From Paramacrobiotus metropolitanus (Eukaryota > Tardigrada > Eutardigrada > Parachela > Macrobiotidae), in contig NW_026570225.1 of assembly GCF_019649055.1 (NCBI RefSeq), positions 3,286,001 through 3,350,000 on the forward strand: 64,000 bases of DNA, written 5' to 3'. The notes beneath the pieces are model-generated. The model was not told the DNA's origin. It saw only the letters and a list, made by a program, of their open reading frames with translations, and ran no database searches. This document shows, piece after piece, positions 23,587 through 36,833 of this stretch; positions within the stretch are counted from its first letter, which is position 1; each line of letters starts with the position of its first letter. Made by a program: the position numbers and the translations under genes.

Positions 23587-26446
23587 AGTTACTGTTTTAT
23601 TCTCACTGACGGCGCGAACTAAAGCTTAGTTTGTTCGCATTGGTGGCCAAGCGCACGGTATGACAAAATTACGATTAAGTATTCTACCTTTACGTGTTTG
23701 AGTGCATTGCGGTAGAAGCCGCAAATTTCGCAGAATGTTTGGTTGATGCGTAACAGCCAGGGTGGTCTGTTTGTTTTACGAAAAATGTCATTAAGGTCAC
23801 TGAATTTGTGTAATTTGTTTTGGTTGTATAAATCGTCAGCTCAGTCAAAAATAAAAGAAAACTGATATTACTGCAGCTCTGAAATTTTTTGGTTTCAAGC
23901 TTTAGACACCTCAGTTCGGTGATTAAATGGCATTTGGAGTCCACGGTATATTGGAAAGTGAATCCCGCATCAGTACGCAGTTGATGGCACAGTGTAAAAT
24001 TTCACAGTAGAAATTCGGGTATACAAGACACATTTACTGTTATATTAAAAAAAGCTCTTTCACACAAGTACATTCTTATGAATCCGCATAAATATTTTAG
24101 ACGCTTTAGCTCTGGCTATTGATTTCTAAAAATTCAACGTTGTTTCGGTTTTCTGATTGATGACGATTTTTGTATCCAATTGACATTGGTAGCGAGAGTG
24201 TAGGGATTTGACTATTCAACAATGGATACTGCCTGATTATGTGCGACTTCTGGAAAGTGGAAACTGAGCTTATAAAGAACGGATTTAAAACAATTTACGG
24301 ATGATGTTGTACTTACATCCAACACCGCAATCAGTAAAATACTCCTTGCGAACGTTTAATTTAAGTTGCTGGCATACTCATTTTGTACCAAGTACGTACG
24401 GTACGTATTTTTGGCATCTTCAGGTAAGTTGATATTCGATCGTGTCCGGCAAGCATATTCACAGGGACAAAAGTCATTGCAAAAGCAACGATACGAATAC
24501 TGCGAGTAGTGCATGGGTAACAAGATTAAGTTGGCTACAAAGGGGAGGATACTTCCCACGTCAAACGAAGTGCATTTCTCTTTGTGACTAAACAAAGACA
24601 ACCTGGTATGCAACCATGGAACTAAACAATTATGAACACCAGACAGGAACGGAACAAAATCCGGAAAGCTTTGCTTATAATTGTACCATTTCCAGTTAGC
24701 GTATACACTGTATATATCACAAAGCATACTGCGTTAGCTTTTAGGAGCTTTTAGAAGATACTGTAGTAATAATTTAATAACCTCGATCATATTGACTTAT
24801 TTTAGATTTTTCTTTCAGTGGCACTTGTAAAAGTGTTTGTTTTATCCACATATTCATAACCGGGATCGACGTATATTATTCCTTTATCTACCAGTCAGAT
24901 GATCATTCTAAACATTTGTTTGTATTTATATTCAGAATTATGGAAGTGTTGTGCCGGATTCTTCCCTTTTTGGCCATAATTATGATTGCGGTTGCAAAGG
25001 TTGTACGCGTTATTACGGAAGAACGACCTTGACCTATAAAACGAAAGCTTCGGCTGAGTTTTTGGCGAAGACGGAAGTGTGGTCCGTACCCAAGAGTTAG
25101 CGTCATTTATCGTACATCGCCAGGTTCGTAGAAGAGTTTATCACCTGTAGCTATATACAGTATGTAGGCACCTTGGCAAACTCATGTGATACTGTGCGTA
25201 ATGTAGCATAACATTATTATTTGTATTTACACTTCAACGTTGAGGTTCATTTTGCCACTGGAAAAGGCACCCACGATATTATAAAATCTGGAACTGCAAA
25301 ATGTTATCAAATAATAAAGACGATATATAGTGTGATAAAGGTCAGACCATTCACTAATGTTAATAAAATTTGTTTTATGCACTATTTTGTTGAACGTGTT
25401 TATGCAACAATGTAAAGAGTGTGTATTTAAGTACCGAAACAAACAGCATGCACGTTTGATGATAGAAGGTGAAAAACTGCACCCTGCCATACCCAAAAAG
25501 TACGTGTGCATTTGTAAGAAGTTTTATACAGCTTCTTGCCGGTCCCATCAACACAAAATTAAATATTTAAATCATCATTCTGTGTTTGACAGTTTCGTGC
25601 AAAATTTTTGAACACATTCTTTGCATACTTGCACTCTAAAATGCCATGCTGGTTAACCAAGGTTAAGTGGACATTCGCAGTTCATGACTTCGCTGCTGTC
25701 GTATTTTGATGACCGTTTACCAAATTTCACATAAAGCGGTTCTGTTCTCAAATTTTTATGTAAGCTGTTTACAGATTTTGTGCTGCAACAGACACAGTTA
25801 ACAGCTGTTACAACTATGGGCAGTAAACCGAGATGATGTATAATAAATTGCTTTACCACTGATCTGAAAGCAAGCTTGAAAAAGCAAGAAGCTACCGTAT
25901 AATAATCGATACTTTGTCAAAGAATTTTTCATCAGATTGCACGAATAATAAATGGCATTTCATCAGGAGGAAACTGGTTCCCATCACGTTGCTAGTCCAG
26001 GGTTATACTTGCCCAGCAGGTATCAGCAGCTGTGACTTTTTACGATAAGTGCAGCATTCACAATACGATACCCGTAATGTTATACAAAAATGACACTACG
26101 TTATAAATGATTGGTATAGCGTCGTCATTTTATAAAACGTGGATGGCGGATTTTTTAGCTGCAGCAACTGTCCATCTGCCATCAACGTCGCATCATTCAT
26201 AGTCGCCGGCCACTACCGACGACGACACACAGTACATTTGTACGAATGATATGCGTACATTGTGCATATGATCGCAACTTGACTTTGCTTGTTGAATCGC
26301 CGTAATATAAGAACTGCCGGCCAGTATTTAAAAACAGGAGTTGCCTTTTCGTCAACTAATATTACTTTTACTTATGTTGAGTTTTATATTTGTAACATTT
26401 TACGATATTATTTGTATATCATTCCAGTGCAGTTCCTGCAGACACA
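23587..26446. other. 2.9 kb stretch, only doubtful exons
   Basis: No recognised gene. Two items are worth noting. A minus-strand frame at 24356-24727 (123 codons, Cys-containing) starts just downstream of a possible acceptor. On the plus strand, an acceptor at about 24932 is followed by an open frame to about 25099 with the Cys cluster DCGCKGCTRYYGR and a basic tail, which could be the last exon of a small unknown protein. Neither has a family match. The last 170 bases should hold the P450 promoter and 5' UTR. Confidence 0.3.
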
Positions 26447-29400
26447 ATGCTTGTCTATTTCGTTAATGTGGCGGTGTTTTCGGCGGTTGCTTTCTACTTC
26501 ATACGGTCTTTGAAGAAAAAATTCCAGAAAGAGGTGGATCATTTTCTCCACTTTTTTTCGGGATTCCAAACTTCCGCCGGGACCATGGGGTGTACCTGGG
26601 CTGGGATATCTGCCCTTTATGGCCGGAAAAAATCCCTACACCGTTTTTAGTACACTTGCGGATCAATATGGAGGAATGGCCTTTGTGGAGCTGGGGCAAA
26701 AGAATATTCTTGTCATAAGTGATCCAGGAATACTCAGAGAAACCTACAAACTAGCCGCATTTTCGGCTCGACCGAATTCAAAGCTGAAAGACGACACGAT
26801 GATTGGGAATAAAGGTTTGTGCATCTATGATTTCCACAGTTTGCGTTTGCATTTTGTTTGTTGTAACCTGTAACCATATTTGCTATATAACTGTAGCTAG
26901 TGTTGTTATAGTCATTAAATTAAAATAAAATGCACTGCATGCAAAAATAAGAACTTAGAATTCGTAATTAAGTATTGCACTCTACTGGTGATTACACGAC
27001 CAGTGTTGTCGATTGTGATCGGCGTAGCACGCAGTACGAGAAGTAAAACAAGTCTGTTCGTTTGTTCCACAACCTTCAAAACGCGGTAGCTCCAGATAAG
27101 GATTGCATAACAGCCGTTAACCACAAGCATCAATATCTGTTTGTCAAATATTCCTGTTCTTGCGGATAACCGACTTGAATATGACTAAGCATAACAATAA
27201 TTTCGCATAAATAACAATATACACCCAAAAGCTTCTGTTTTGCATTGCACAGCCTATGTAACTCGTTTGTGTTCCACTAAGACTATCAAGTGAATTCGGC
27301 GTGTTGTTAACATTTGTGAAGTATCTGTATAAGTGTACACATATTCTAGCTCGTTCTAACCAAAAGTAATCTCCACATTTTACTGACATCCATATCGGAA
27401 AGCAAGTCAGATGGATTCTTGAAATTGTGTTCTTACAGTTAACAAGTAGTTTTAGTACGAATTACAATCAACCGTCTGGGGGCACAGTAATTCTTTAGTT
27501 ATGCACCAGGTGTCTGTTGAAATAGGAAAAAGTATCTTAACATATTATCATATTAATTATAAGTTGATGAAGCGTAATGTTCATTCTTTATTTATTGCTT
27601 TTTATTGGCTTAATTGCTGAATTTGTCTTGCACTAAGGTGCACCGCTGGCTGTAAAATATACCGCTTACAAATCGAGATAAAAGGCAGAATTGACATATC
27701 AGACGAGCGGGCATTTCTGCGAGCTTGAAGGTCATTATCGCGGCACTTGCTTAATGTGTTATATAAAACTGAAGATGCGCCATGAAATATTAACGATAGA
27801 TAACGCAAACCAGACTGTTCGTTTCGCTAACGCACAAACCAGACCGGCAAGTGTTGGGAACTGAACAATAATACCGTTACTTGTCAACCGGGTAAAGAAG
27901 CGAAAATACTGCAGTGTTTATCGAATGCTAAATGGTGATCAACCGGCAAGTAAATTATTTTCTCTACTCGGTTATATTTTTGGATATAAAATATGCTACA
28001 CAGCTACGCACGATTACTTTTCGGCTTAAGATTACAAAGAAACTGCTACGCCATTACGTAATATTCTAATTGTGGTTGCAACATTGTGCACAGCCAGCCA
28101 AACATTCTTACAAAATGTTAATGCTCAGTCTGTTCTCAGAAACGTTTAGGAATTTACAGGAGCAGTTTACTTTAATAATAAGAGATTTCGGTGTAATATT
28201 CACTATTTACCGGATTCGCAAATCGCTACTAGCTGAAGAGCGAAAACTGCGGCGAAATGCCGGGCGACGAAAAAAATTGCAAACGCGATTTTTTATAAGT
28301 AATAGTATGTATTAAACAAAAAATGATTTACAGACAATTGACTACAATACGCATTAGGAAGTGTCAAAACACAAACTTGTTGCATAGGAGACTCGCCCAA
28401 AAACATCTGACCGGAAGAGCGGTTGAATGTATTAGCGGCAGCCAAGCGATGCTGTACTTGTCGGCTGATCAACTCGTGTTTTGTAGCCGATGATAACAAA
28501 TAACAGCTCGAGAGAGAAGTGCGCGCTTTGTCAACGACAGCAGTCAGTAATTGGCATACTGTTTGTCAACAGGTATCATTCAGGCGGTTGGTGATGTATG
28601 GTCCGAGCATCGCCGCTTAATCCTCACGGCATTCCGCACAATCGGCTTGAAGACCGCCGCTCCGACGTCCGTTACGCCCCAAACTTCGCACATTAACGAA
28701 ATCATTCACCGCGATGTCCATGAGTATCTCAAGTTCATTAACCAACTGGTGGTCGGCCGGCGTGATGACGGCGGCGTTATGTTGGAGCGTTTAACGGGTC
28801 GATTGGCCGGATCCTGCATATCGTCCTGCGTGTTCGGTCTGACCAAGAAGTTTGACGATGCGGATTTCGCGGAAAACGTCAAGATTATCGAGGAAGGATT
28901 CCAGGTTGGCGAACTCATCGCGCCCTTTGAATTCTTACCGCTACTGCGCCGCATTCCGGTGTGGTGGAAGAAAGTGGAGAATAAAATGAGGAAAAACCAT
29001 TGCTTTACGTGTCAGTACTTCAGCGGCATGATTGCGGAGAAATCGGAAGAAAAAATCAGCCATGCAGATTCGCTAATTACCATTTACAAAGAGGAGATGG
29101 CCAGAAAAGACTCTATAGCGGCCTCGCATATTCTTTCAGGTAATTTCGCCAACGATATATATACGACGTCGTATACGTAGTTACGAGCACAAAGTTATCT
29201 CAATGAATCTGGAAAACACGATATCTTTAGTTTAACGAAGCCGTTAAAAAAATGAAATAACTTAGACATCCAGATTTTTTTAACATGTACAGCGTGGTAA
29301 CGCCAAGTTGAAGACAGCGCATATTTAATTCGCCCCCTCACTTCCCTGTACTTGTTGGTCCTGCTCAATTATCATGGATAAAACTATGGTTCACGGTTCA

Positions 29401-31097
29401 CCTATTCGAAAAAAAATTTTCGCTGTCTTTTGTATAGATCTCATATTATTTTTATTTTAATTTCATTTCCGGTGAAATTTCGACTGACCAGCGTTTTCAG
29501 GATATTTTGGCTTGAAACTTTTTAACGCTCTTCGTACTTTTCAGTGTTTGTTTTTTTTCTCATGTACTTTTCCTCCTATTTCAAGAAAAAAATAAGGTGG
29601 TTGGCTTTCCTTATCTTCCACAGGAAAGAGGATTTTTTTAAAATATGCTGTTTTCAAAAACCGGCCGGGATTTTTAGGTCGCCGTGGTAAATTCCTGTAC
29701 AGTTGTAAGGCATTATTCGGCTTCTCCGGCCTGTTTTCGCACAGACACAACTGTTAGGTGTCCTAGTTTTGTGTCTGCTCAGGGGTAGTCGCTGTTAACT
29801 ACACTTGTCCAACAAAATCTGGGACCTACTGTGTCATCCAGGAATCTTCCTTTGGGAGACCCTGCAGAATCGGAAACCAATTCGAATATGGAACAATTTT
29901 GTTTTGTTCGTTGGCACAAATATCAGCCTTTACGGTGATAAAAGTACGAAAGAGACCCAGACGATCTGGATTTTTGCGTAATTTTTTGTTGATCCACCTT
30001 TGCATTTTGCAGAAGTGGTCACTGGTCAAATTCAGTGACCACTTCCGAAAAAACCGAAAAATTCAAGAAAGAGTTTATCCACCAAAACAGAGTGTTTTTC
30101 CAGTTCTCCAAACATAGCGTTACTAGTTTTAGCAATAAGAGGGTTAAAAGTACCAAACTCTAAAATTTTAATAATTGGCAACCACTGTCTTCAACTTGGC
30201 GTTACCACGCTGTACACATTTTTGCATTAACAGAGCCGCAGCTGCGTCAAACAATGACGGATTTATTCTGCGCTGGGACGGAAACTGTCAAATACTCACT
30301 CCTCTGGTCATTCCTCTATATGGCTAAATATCCAGAAATCCAGCGAGCTGTGCAGAAGGAAATTGATGCTGTGTACTCTGATAAGGAGCAGCTGGCAGAT
30401 TACGACGATATTATAAACATGCCATTTACGGAAGCCACAATACTGGAGACGATGCGCTTACGTCCAGTACTTCCCATGGGTCACGCCCGTGCAAGTAAGT
30501 TAATTACGCCGGTGCTTTTGCCGCTAAATCATGTTACGTTTTTATCTGTTTAACATGGACACCGAAGCGCTCTTTGTTACTTGTATCGCAATCCAGTTTG
30601 ATTTCAGCGAGAAATCTTTTTCTTTTCGTAGCTCATGAAGCGTACACATCGTACCGAGGCCATCATATTCCTCCAAACACAGTCGTATTGTCGCTGATAT
30701 GGGATATTCATACGAATCCGAAATTCTGGGACAACCCTGATGAATTCCGTCCTTCCCGATTTATCAATTCCGAAGGGAAAACTTTCCGACCAGAAAATTT
30801 TATTCCATTTGGCCTTGGTAAGAAATTAAGAACTTTTAACCACTGCTAGATTTTCCAAACTTTGCCCCAATATATATTTCCGATGAAGCAATGGAGAACC
30901 GCATTTTTTTTGCAGGAAGAAGGTCATGCATGGGCGACCAGATGGCCATGAAGGAGTTGTTTATAACGTTTACATCTTTGCTTAACCGCTACACTATTGT
31001 GCCCACGGATGGAGAGGAAATAGACTTGGGCTGGCGAATTATGTTGAGTTTGCTCGTCCCCAGTAAACTGCCCATCGCGCTCGTACCAAGAGTATGA
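26447..31097 (+). CDS. Cytochrome P450, CYP2 clan, frame break in exon 1
   Basis: Five exons: 26447-26814, 28573-29139, 30234-30494, 30632-30817, 30916-31097. The start gives a classic signal anchor (MLVYFVNVAVFSAVAFYF, then a basic run), but the proline-rich hinge (KLPPGPWGVPGLGYLPF) lies in the next frame, so one extra base is present between, most simply in the run of seven T at about 26550. Without that base every exon phase agrees and the protein is about 520 residues. Key motifs are intact: I-helix CAGTET, ExxR as ETMR in ILETMRLRPV, PERF-like EFRPSRF, and the haem loop FGLGRRSCMG with its Cys ligand. CYP2-clan enzymes are ER-bound monooxygenases; the substrate cannot be told from sequence. 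The gene may be live if the T run is a read error, otherwise a recent pseudogene. Confidence 0.88.
26815..28572. other. Large first intron of the P450 gene
   Basis: 1758 bases, the longest intron in the window. AT-rich, with no open frame I trust and no inverted-repeat element recognised. The short frames in it on both strands look like chance. Confidence 0.5.
29288..30214. mobile_element. Non-autonomous DNA transposon, TA target duplication
   Basis: An element of about 923 bases (29290-30212) lies in P450 intron 2. Its ends are perfect 28-base inverted repeats beginning CAGCGTGGTAACGCC and flanked by TA on both sides (29288-29289, 30213-30214). TA duplication and a CAG start suggest a Tc1/mariner-type element (inference). 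The interior has no transposase frame. It holds a strong hairpin (GAAGTGGTCACTG at 30012 and its complement at 30033). The ends are still identical, so the insertion is recent. It is spliced out with the intron. Confidence 0.85.
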
Positions 31098-31456
31098 ATC
31101 GCCACGATGGGAGATGACCACCTTTAAGCGGTGGGAAATTTGCTCCTGCTTGTATAGTATTGTTAAAATTATTTTTGCACAGATTTCTATACTGTTAGTG
31201 TTGACATTCCATAATTTACAGTCTGCACTACACAAACTCGGCAAGTTTTCGATCATTTTTATTCGTTAATTGGCTATATCGTAAGAGATTATAGCCTTCT
31301 GGCCAGATCTAGCAGTTCTGTTATGTATATTCGTCTTGATAATGAACAAAGAAATAGCCAGAAACCTTGTACATGCAAGTTAAGTCAGCCTTTCATCGCC
31401 GTTGAGAATACCACCGAAATAAACCATTCTAGTCGTCAGTCCTTTCATCCATCTCT
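31098..31456. other. Tail-to-tail spacer, P450 and GPN3
   Basis: 359 bases holding the two 3' UTRs. No gene or element is seen. Confidence 0.5.
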
Positions 31457-33054
31457 TCATTCGTAAGAAATTCCTAAAACCAACAAAAAATTAAAGGCGA
31501 ACTGACCGCTGGTTTGAAAATTGGGTTCGACTTGAATGCAGCGACAAAAGGAAGCCTCGGTTAACAACTTTACCGGAGGTTCTTTATGCTCCAAATCATC
31601 ACCATACTGAATACTGCTATCAATGGTCAACAAAACTTCAGAAATTCCTTCCTCATCCGTCTGATCAAAGGGGAGAAAAGATACGTAATCGAAATCATCG
31701 AACTGAAATGGACAAGCAAGAACATAAAACCAACAGGTTTTGTATGAACCGAATAAGACGCTATACCAGACTGGCAACAGCCTTTGTCAACTTTAGATGC
31801 TTTTTAATCCATGGCTCTTCCTCTTCTTCAATTAAAAGATGCGTATCCATATCCAAAAACCTACAAAGTTCAAAATCCTCGACATTGTCGAATTCAAAAT
31901 ACGCGTGCACGCAAATCAACTTGGAAAAAGATGTTGTACAGTAATTAATCATGAAAAATGCCAAACCCACAAGCCACAACCATCACCTAGGCCGCAAATT
32001 CATGCCTGGTCTTTAATCTTTAAACTGAATAAAATGAGCAGTAAAACTGGAACGGAACTTTTACCTCTGAATAACGTTTCGGTCCTGGTCGTTGAGCAGA
32101 TCCATTTTACTTAGGAGATTCACGTGAGGTATTTCAAGGTTGATCATAGCTGAAAGCGCAACCAATGCTCCGGAGAAAAACTTGGTTGTTTCGTTCAAAT
32201 AATGCGCATCCAACAGAAAGACCCCGCACACGCGAATATCCCAATTTTCCAGCTGTCGGACGACGGCGCGCATGATGGGAAGATGAGTATACAGTTCGAT
32301 CTGACCTGAAAACTTGCCGGCTTTATTTTCCTGATGACGAAGTTTTTGTTCCAAACGTCAAAATAAGGCAAAACAAGTCTCAGTTTTCAATTTATTATAA
32401 TTATTACGAAAACTGTGTTTCGTAGATGTACTGCAATTACCTGGACAATCAAACAAAAAGTAATCATCATCCACATAACCCAATTTTTCTTCCAGCCATT
32501 CCATGTTTTCCACGAGATGTCTGAAATCGATAAGAGTGAATTAACAATGCTTCTGCGCAAATAATCTAAAAATTCTCTAGCTGTGCATCAATGCAATGAA
32601 TGCATACTGTAGACAAAAGACGAGTCCTCCATTCGGACCCAATTGCAGTTCTTCGTCCTCCGTCACATCATCGATCCCAATTAATTCTCGAATATCTCCA
32701 ATTACCGACTCGTAAGCGAAATGCTCTGCTGCCGGATCTAGGTTGATAATGTGCACGTTTCGTCCGATGGCTTTGCAGTGATTCATTATAGTGGCGCAGT
32801 ACGTCGTCTAAAAGAAGCAACTTAATATTATCAACTTACCTTTCACGTACATTTCTTCCGTAAGGCAGAGTTTACGGCCTGATAGGTACATGATTTCCAA
32901 AATGCATCGGTAAGAAATCAGTTAATTTATGCTTCCCAGCTTATTGTTAGTAATAATGTCTTTAGCTTCTGCGCTTAGTCAACTGTCAATCCAAGTAGCG
33001 AAATCTTACCTTTCCGCTCCCAGCGGGGCCCATCACCAATTGTGCGTATCGCAT
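31457..33054 (-). CDS. GPN3: GPN-loop GTPase 3
   Basis: Six exons on the minus strand: 33054-33010, 32807-32608, 32520-32441, 32305-32065, 31860-31767, 31702-31457; about 301 residues. It opens [15 protein letters not shown], the P-loop, completed as GKTTY across the first intron. The family-defining Gly-Pro-Asn loop is in [26 protein letters not shown] (G3) follows, and NLLSKMDLL holds the G4-like site. The near-C-terminal [12 protein letters not shown] and [11 protein letters not shown] match GPN3 rather than GPN1 or GPN2. GPN3 works with GPN1 in assembly and nuclear import of RNA polymerase II (family knowledge). The last 25 residues extend beyond the human end. It starts 427 bases from divergently transcribed UTP25. 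Confidence 0.95.
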
Positions 33055-33480
33055 GCTGTATTTACAATCAGGCCCACTTGCAGCGCACTCTAAAATCCCG
33101 CTAGCTGGAGAAAATTGAAGGAAAATGTAATTGTAAAATTCTAAAACACCAATGCTTACTCAGTTCTGACTTCTGATACTAAAATACCGCACAAAAATAA
33201 AATAACGCACGAAACCGACAAAAAGGTGAATTATGAGTGTGTATTTGGTTTTTCTACCTGTTTGCCATCCTGAAAATGTTAAACTGAAACCGCTCTCATA
33301 GGGGGGTCGCCACCGGAAGTTAGCTCTGATTGACTTTGAACAGCTGAGTCGCCGGCCGTGAGAAACCAACAGTAGTATCGTAGAATTGTAGGATTTAGGT
33401 ACATTTGCTTTAGCTTTGAGGCGTTTGTTATTCTCTCGTAGAACTGATTAATAAGATTCTGTATTATCCAAATCATCATA
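33055..33480. promoter_or_regulatory. Shared head-to-head promoter region, GPN3/UTP25
   Basis: The two starts face away from each other with 426 bases between. This interval must hold both 5' UTRs and both promoters. No TATA box is evident, as usual for divergent housekeeping pairs. That it is one bidirectional promoter is inference from spacing. Confidence 0.45.
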
Positions 33481-36469
33481 ATGACGAAGAGAAGGGTTGG
33501 GGGGGATGAAAAAGAAAGAAGGTTGTGGAAAGAGCCTAAACTGCGAAGGTACACAAGAAGAGCACCCTAAGTGATAAGTCTGCAAGGAATCTGCCATAGA
33601 GCTGTAGATACGAAATATTTCTAATTTTCGATACACGTACGGGTTTTGATTTTTACTTTTCAAAGGAGAATTTATGTGTCTGCACTCATTAGTACATACG
33701 CATGTTTTAATTCCAGTTAAAATTCGTGTCGTTACAGAAAGAAAAAGAAACAAGCAGGTACCGCCGGCACCAGGCCAGAAAATGGAGAACCTGAGAATTC
33801 CCTTCACACAAACTCTGCAGGCAGCGAAGCGGAGGATGACACGGAGTTGCCAGCATCAGTAGCGCTGCGAGACACTTTTGGCTCTTCATCTATAGGTAAG
33901 TTACGTAGACCAATACGTTGTCATTAGTTGTAATCGTGTTTCTTGTACTCAATATTCCCCTTTTCAGATAACAGTGCGCATTATTCCGCTCCGTCGCATT
34001 TGACACCGAAGGAAGAAATTGTTCCTCGGAAGCCAAGCACACAGGCCTCCGCCGCCGATAATGCGGAGCATTTGCGAATTGCAGATGATGTTTCTTTAGA
34101 AGATGTAATATCTGAAGCCAGTGAAAAAGAAGACGAGAGCGATGCCGACGAAGAGCAGCCCAAAGCTGTTGGATTTGAGAATGGTAAACTACTGTTGTGC
34201 ATTGCATCATGTTATTTGCAATCATGAAGCATAAGACTTCGGTTGTTCACCACGCCAGATCCGTTTGGCAAGCACTTGGAACATGTGATACCTGACAGTG
34301 TTGCGGAACGTGCACAACAGCGAAAAGATTTTACTGAGAACGAATATACGGTGAGTCTGGCAAGGATTATAATTACGAGATATTTAGTAATTCCGTATTT
34401 AAATTCGTAGCATTAGAAAATTCATATGATTATGAATCTTTTTTAAAGATCTTGTAGTCATTCATTTTAGTTTTCAGTTTCCGTGTGTGGGGAAATGCAG
34501 CATTCGTCGTCTCGGACCTAATAAACCGGAATTGTACCTTTGTAATTTAAGAAACTCCTTCGTAAGTCATTCGTTCACATTATATTTTGCAATGAAAATA
34601 ATTTCGTATCGTCGGATGTTAAGGAAAATGGCTTTATAGGTGCGAAAAAACCTGTTGAATAATATTTCATCGGGTGACTGCTGGTCTGAAGTGAGCGATG
34701 AATATTTTGGAATCATCAACAGCTACGTCGATTTGTTTCATTTTCACATACATCACGACACCGATTTGGATATAAAGCGCGCTTATTGTTTACATGTCCT
34801 TAACCATGCTTTAAAGTACGTAATCACCATTTTGACTTTGTATCCAGCAACGTTTGAAATGTTTGCGAAATATTTTTTGTAGAACCAGGAACAAAATAAT
34901 CTCTCACAACAGTAAGATTGCAGAAAAGAAAGATAGATCGACAGAATATCGAGACCAGTCTTATCATCGACCGAAAACCCTAATTTTACTCCCTTTTCGG
35001 CATAATGCTTACCGTATTTATCAGATCTTTTGCCAGCTGTTGAATGCCAAAGAAAAAACACAGATTATGAATCGAAAACGCTTTGAGGAGGAATTTGGAT
35101 GGACCAACTCTGATCCAGTGGCCAATGATCCCGATCGCCCGGCAGATTTTAAGGCCAATTTCTCTGGCAATACGGATGATTGTTTTCGCATCGGAATCGC
35201 ATGCTCCAAAAAATCGTTGAAGCTATACACTGAATTCTATGCTGCGGATATTATCATTGCATCGCCTTTGGGGCTTAGAATGATTATTGGAAACGAAGGG
35301 GATAAGAAGTACGAATATGATTTCCTTTCTTCCATAGAATTGCTGATTTTGGACCAAGCAGATGTGTTTTTAATGCAGAACTGGGATCACCTTTCGGTAA
35401 CAATTTTTCTGCAAAGTACCGTATTTGTCCTGTTAACAATAAAATGTTCATCGTGTTTAGCACATTCTTAAGCACATCCATCGTTTACCCGTCAGCACGA
35501 AAGATGTGGATTTTTCTCGTATTCGTCCGTGGCTGCTGAATGGATGGGGCAAAATTTATCGGCAGACGCTGTTGTTTTCGTCGATCCGATTGCCGGAGAT
35601 GCAGGCTGTAATGAACCGACACTGCTTTAGTAAGGAAATAACTGTCAGCTTTATGCCGGTTTATCGATTTCCTTTTGACCTAAAAGCTTGTTTTTTACCT
35701 CTGATAGATTATGAAGGGTCGGTAACTGTTACCTATTCGGATGTCGATCGTTCGCTATCGCGAGTAATGTCTTCTATACCACACGAATTCCATCGAATTC
35801 AGAGTCAAGATCCACAGAAAATGGCGGATATTCGGTTACGATATTTTTTGGATAAGGTAAGTATCTTCAGAGTTCATATAGGTGTGTACAGTAATAATTA
35901 AGCAAATTACTATAACTGAGATGTATCGTTAAATCTGCAGATACTGCAGCCATTGTTGGATACAAACAACGGCCATACCATGATTTTTGTCCCTTCGTAC
36001 TTCGATTTTGTATGCATCCGAAACCATTTCAAGCGCGAAGAACTCAGCTTTGTGCAGATTTGTGAATATTCATCATCAGCAAAAGTGGCCAGAGCCCGTG
36101 ACTTGTTTTTCCATGGCAAAAAGAGATTTTTGCTTTATACCGAGCGCTTCCATTTTTATCGCAGGTATAAACCACGACATTTTTGCTTTTGTGGTAACTT
36201 ATTTTGTCGATTAACATTCTAGATATCGAATCCGAGGAATCCAGCGAATTATTTTCTTCGAACTACCCCACTATCCGCAGTATTATTCTGAAGTGTGCAA
36301 TATGATGACAGCATCAGACAATGCAGCAACCGGAGAGAAAGCCATTGCTTTGTTTTCTAAATTGGATTTTTTAAAACTGGTCCCCGTTGTGGGTGCACCA
36401 AAAGCAAAAGAAATGGTTCAGGGAAACAAATCTCAATACACTTTTGTAACAGGTGGTACGGATTCCTGA
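33481..36469 (+). CDS. UTP25: UTP25 / DEF small-subunit processome protein
   Basis: Ten exons: 33481-33548, 33738-33895, 33968-34183, 34259-34350, 34478-34561, 34640-34815, 34883-35396, 35461-35856, 35941-36164, 36223-36469; about 724 residues. The start MTKRRVGGDEKER and the following Lys-rich and acidic region fit the nucleolar N-terminus. The conserved core has RPKTLILLPFRHNAYR, DDCFRIGIA, IIIASPLGLRMIIG, IELLILDQADVFLMQNWDH, TMIFVPSYFDFV and FLLYTERFHFYRRY. The fold is DEAD-helicase-like, but the usual ATP-binding residues are degenerate: the Walker A position reads LPFRHNA and the DEAD box reads DQAD, as is known for this family. It acts in early 18S pre-rRNA processing in the nucleolus. 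A retrotransposon lies in the spacer downstream. Confidence 0.95.
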
Positions 36470-36833
36470 TTAAGTTATGTGCATTTTCTTTTTGGTAAGG
36501 ATCTGTGCGAAGGGTGCAGAAGTCCAATTAAAAATAAGAAAACTAAAATTAATGTCGGAATGATTATACCACAGTCTGTTATACTCGTGGTTGGTTATGG
36601 TGAGTTGGTGACGGACATTTCGGACAACATGTGGGAGATCGGAAACTGTAAATAAGGCAGGTAATTGTCCTACGGTGGTGGCGACTGTTTACAGGGAAAC
36701 TTTGTAATGAGAATGAAAATAGGTACCACAGACTGCATAGAGGCATTTTATATGGCTGATATTAATTTTTAACTAGTTCGCCTGGTCTGTGGACTCTGTG
36801 CATTTGAATTTATTACATACAACTACGGTCTTT

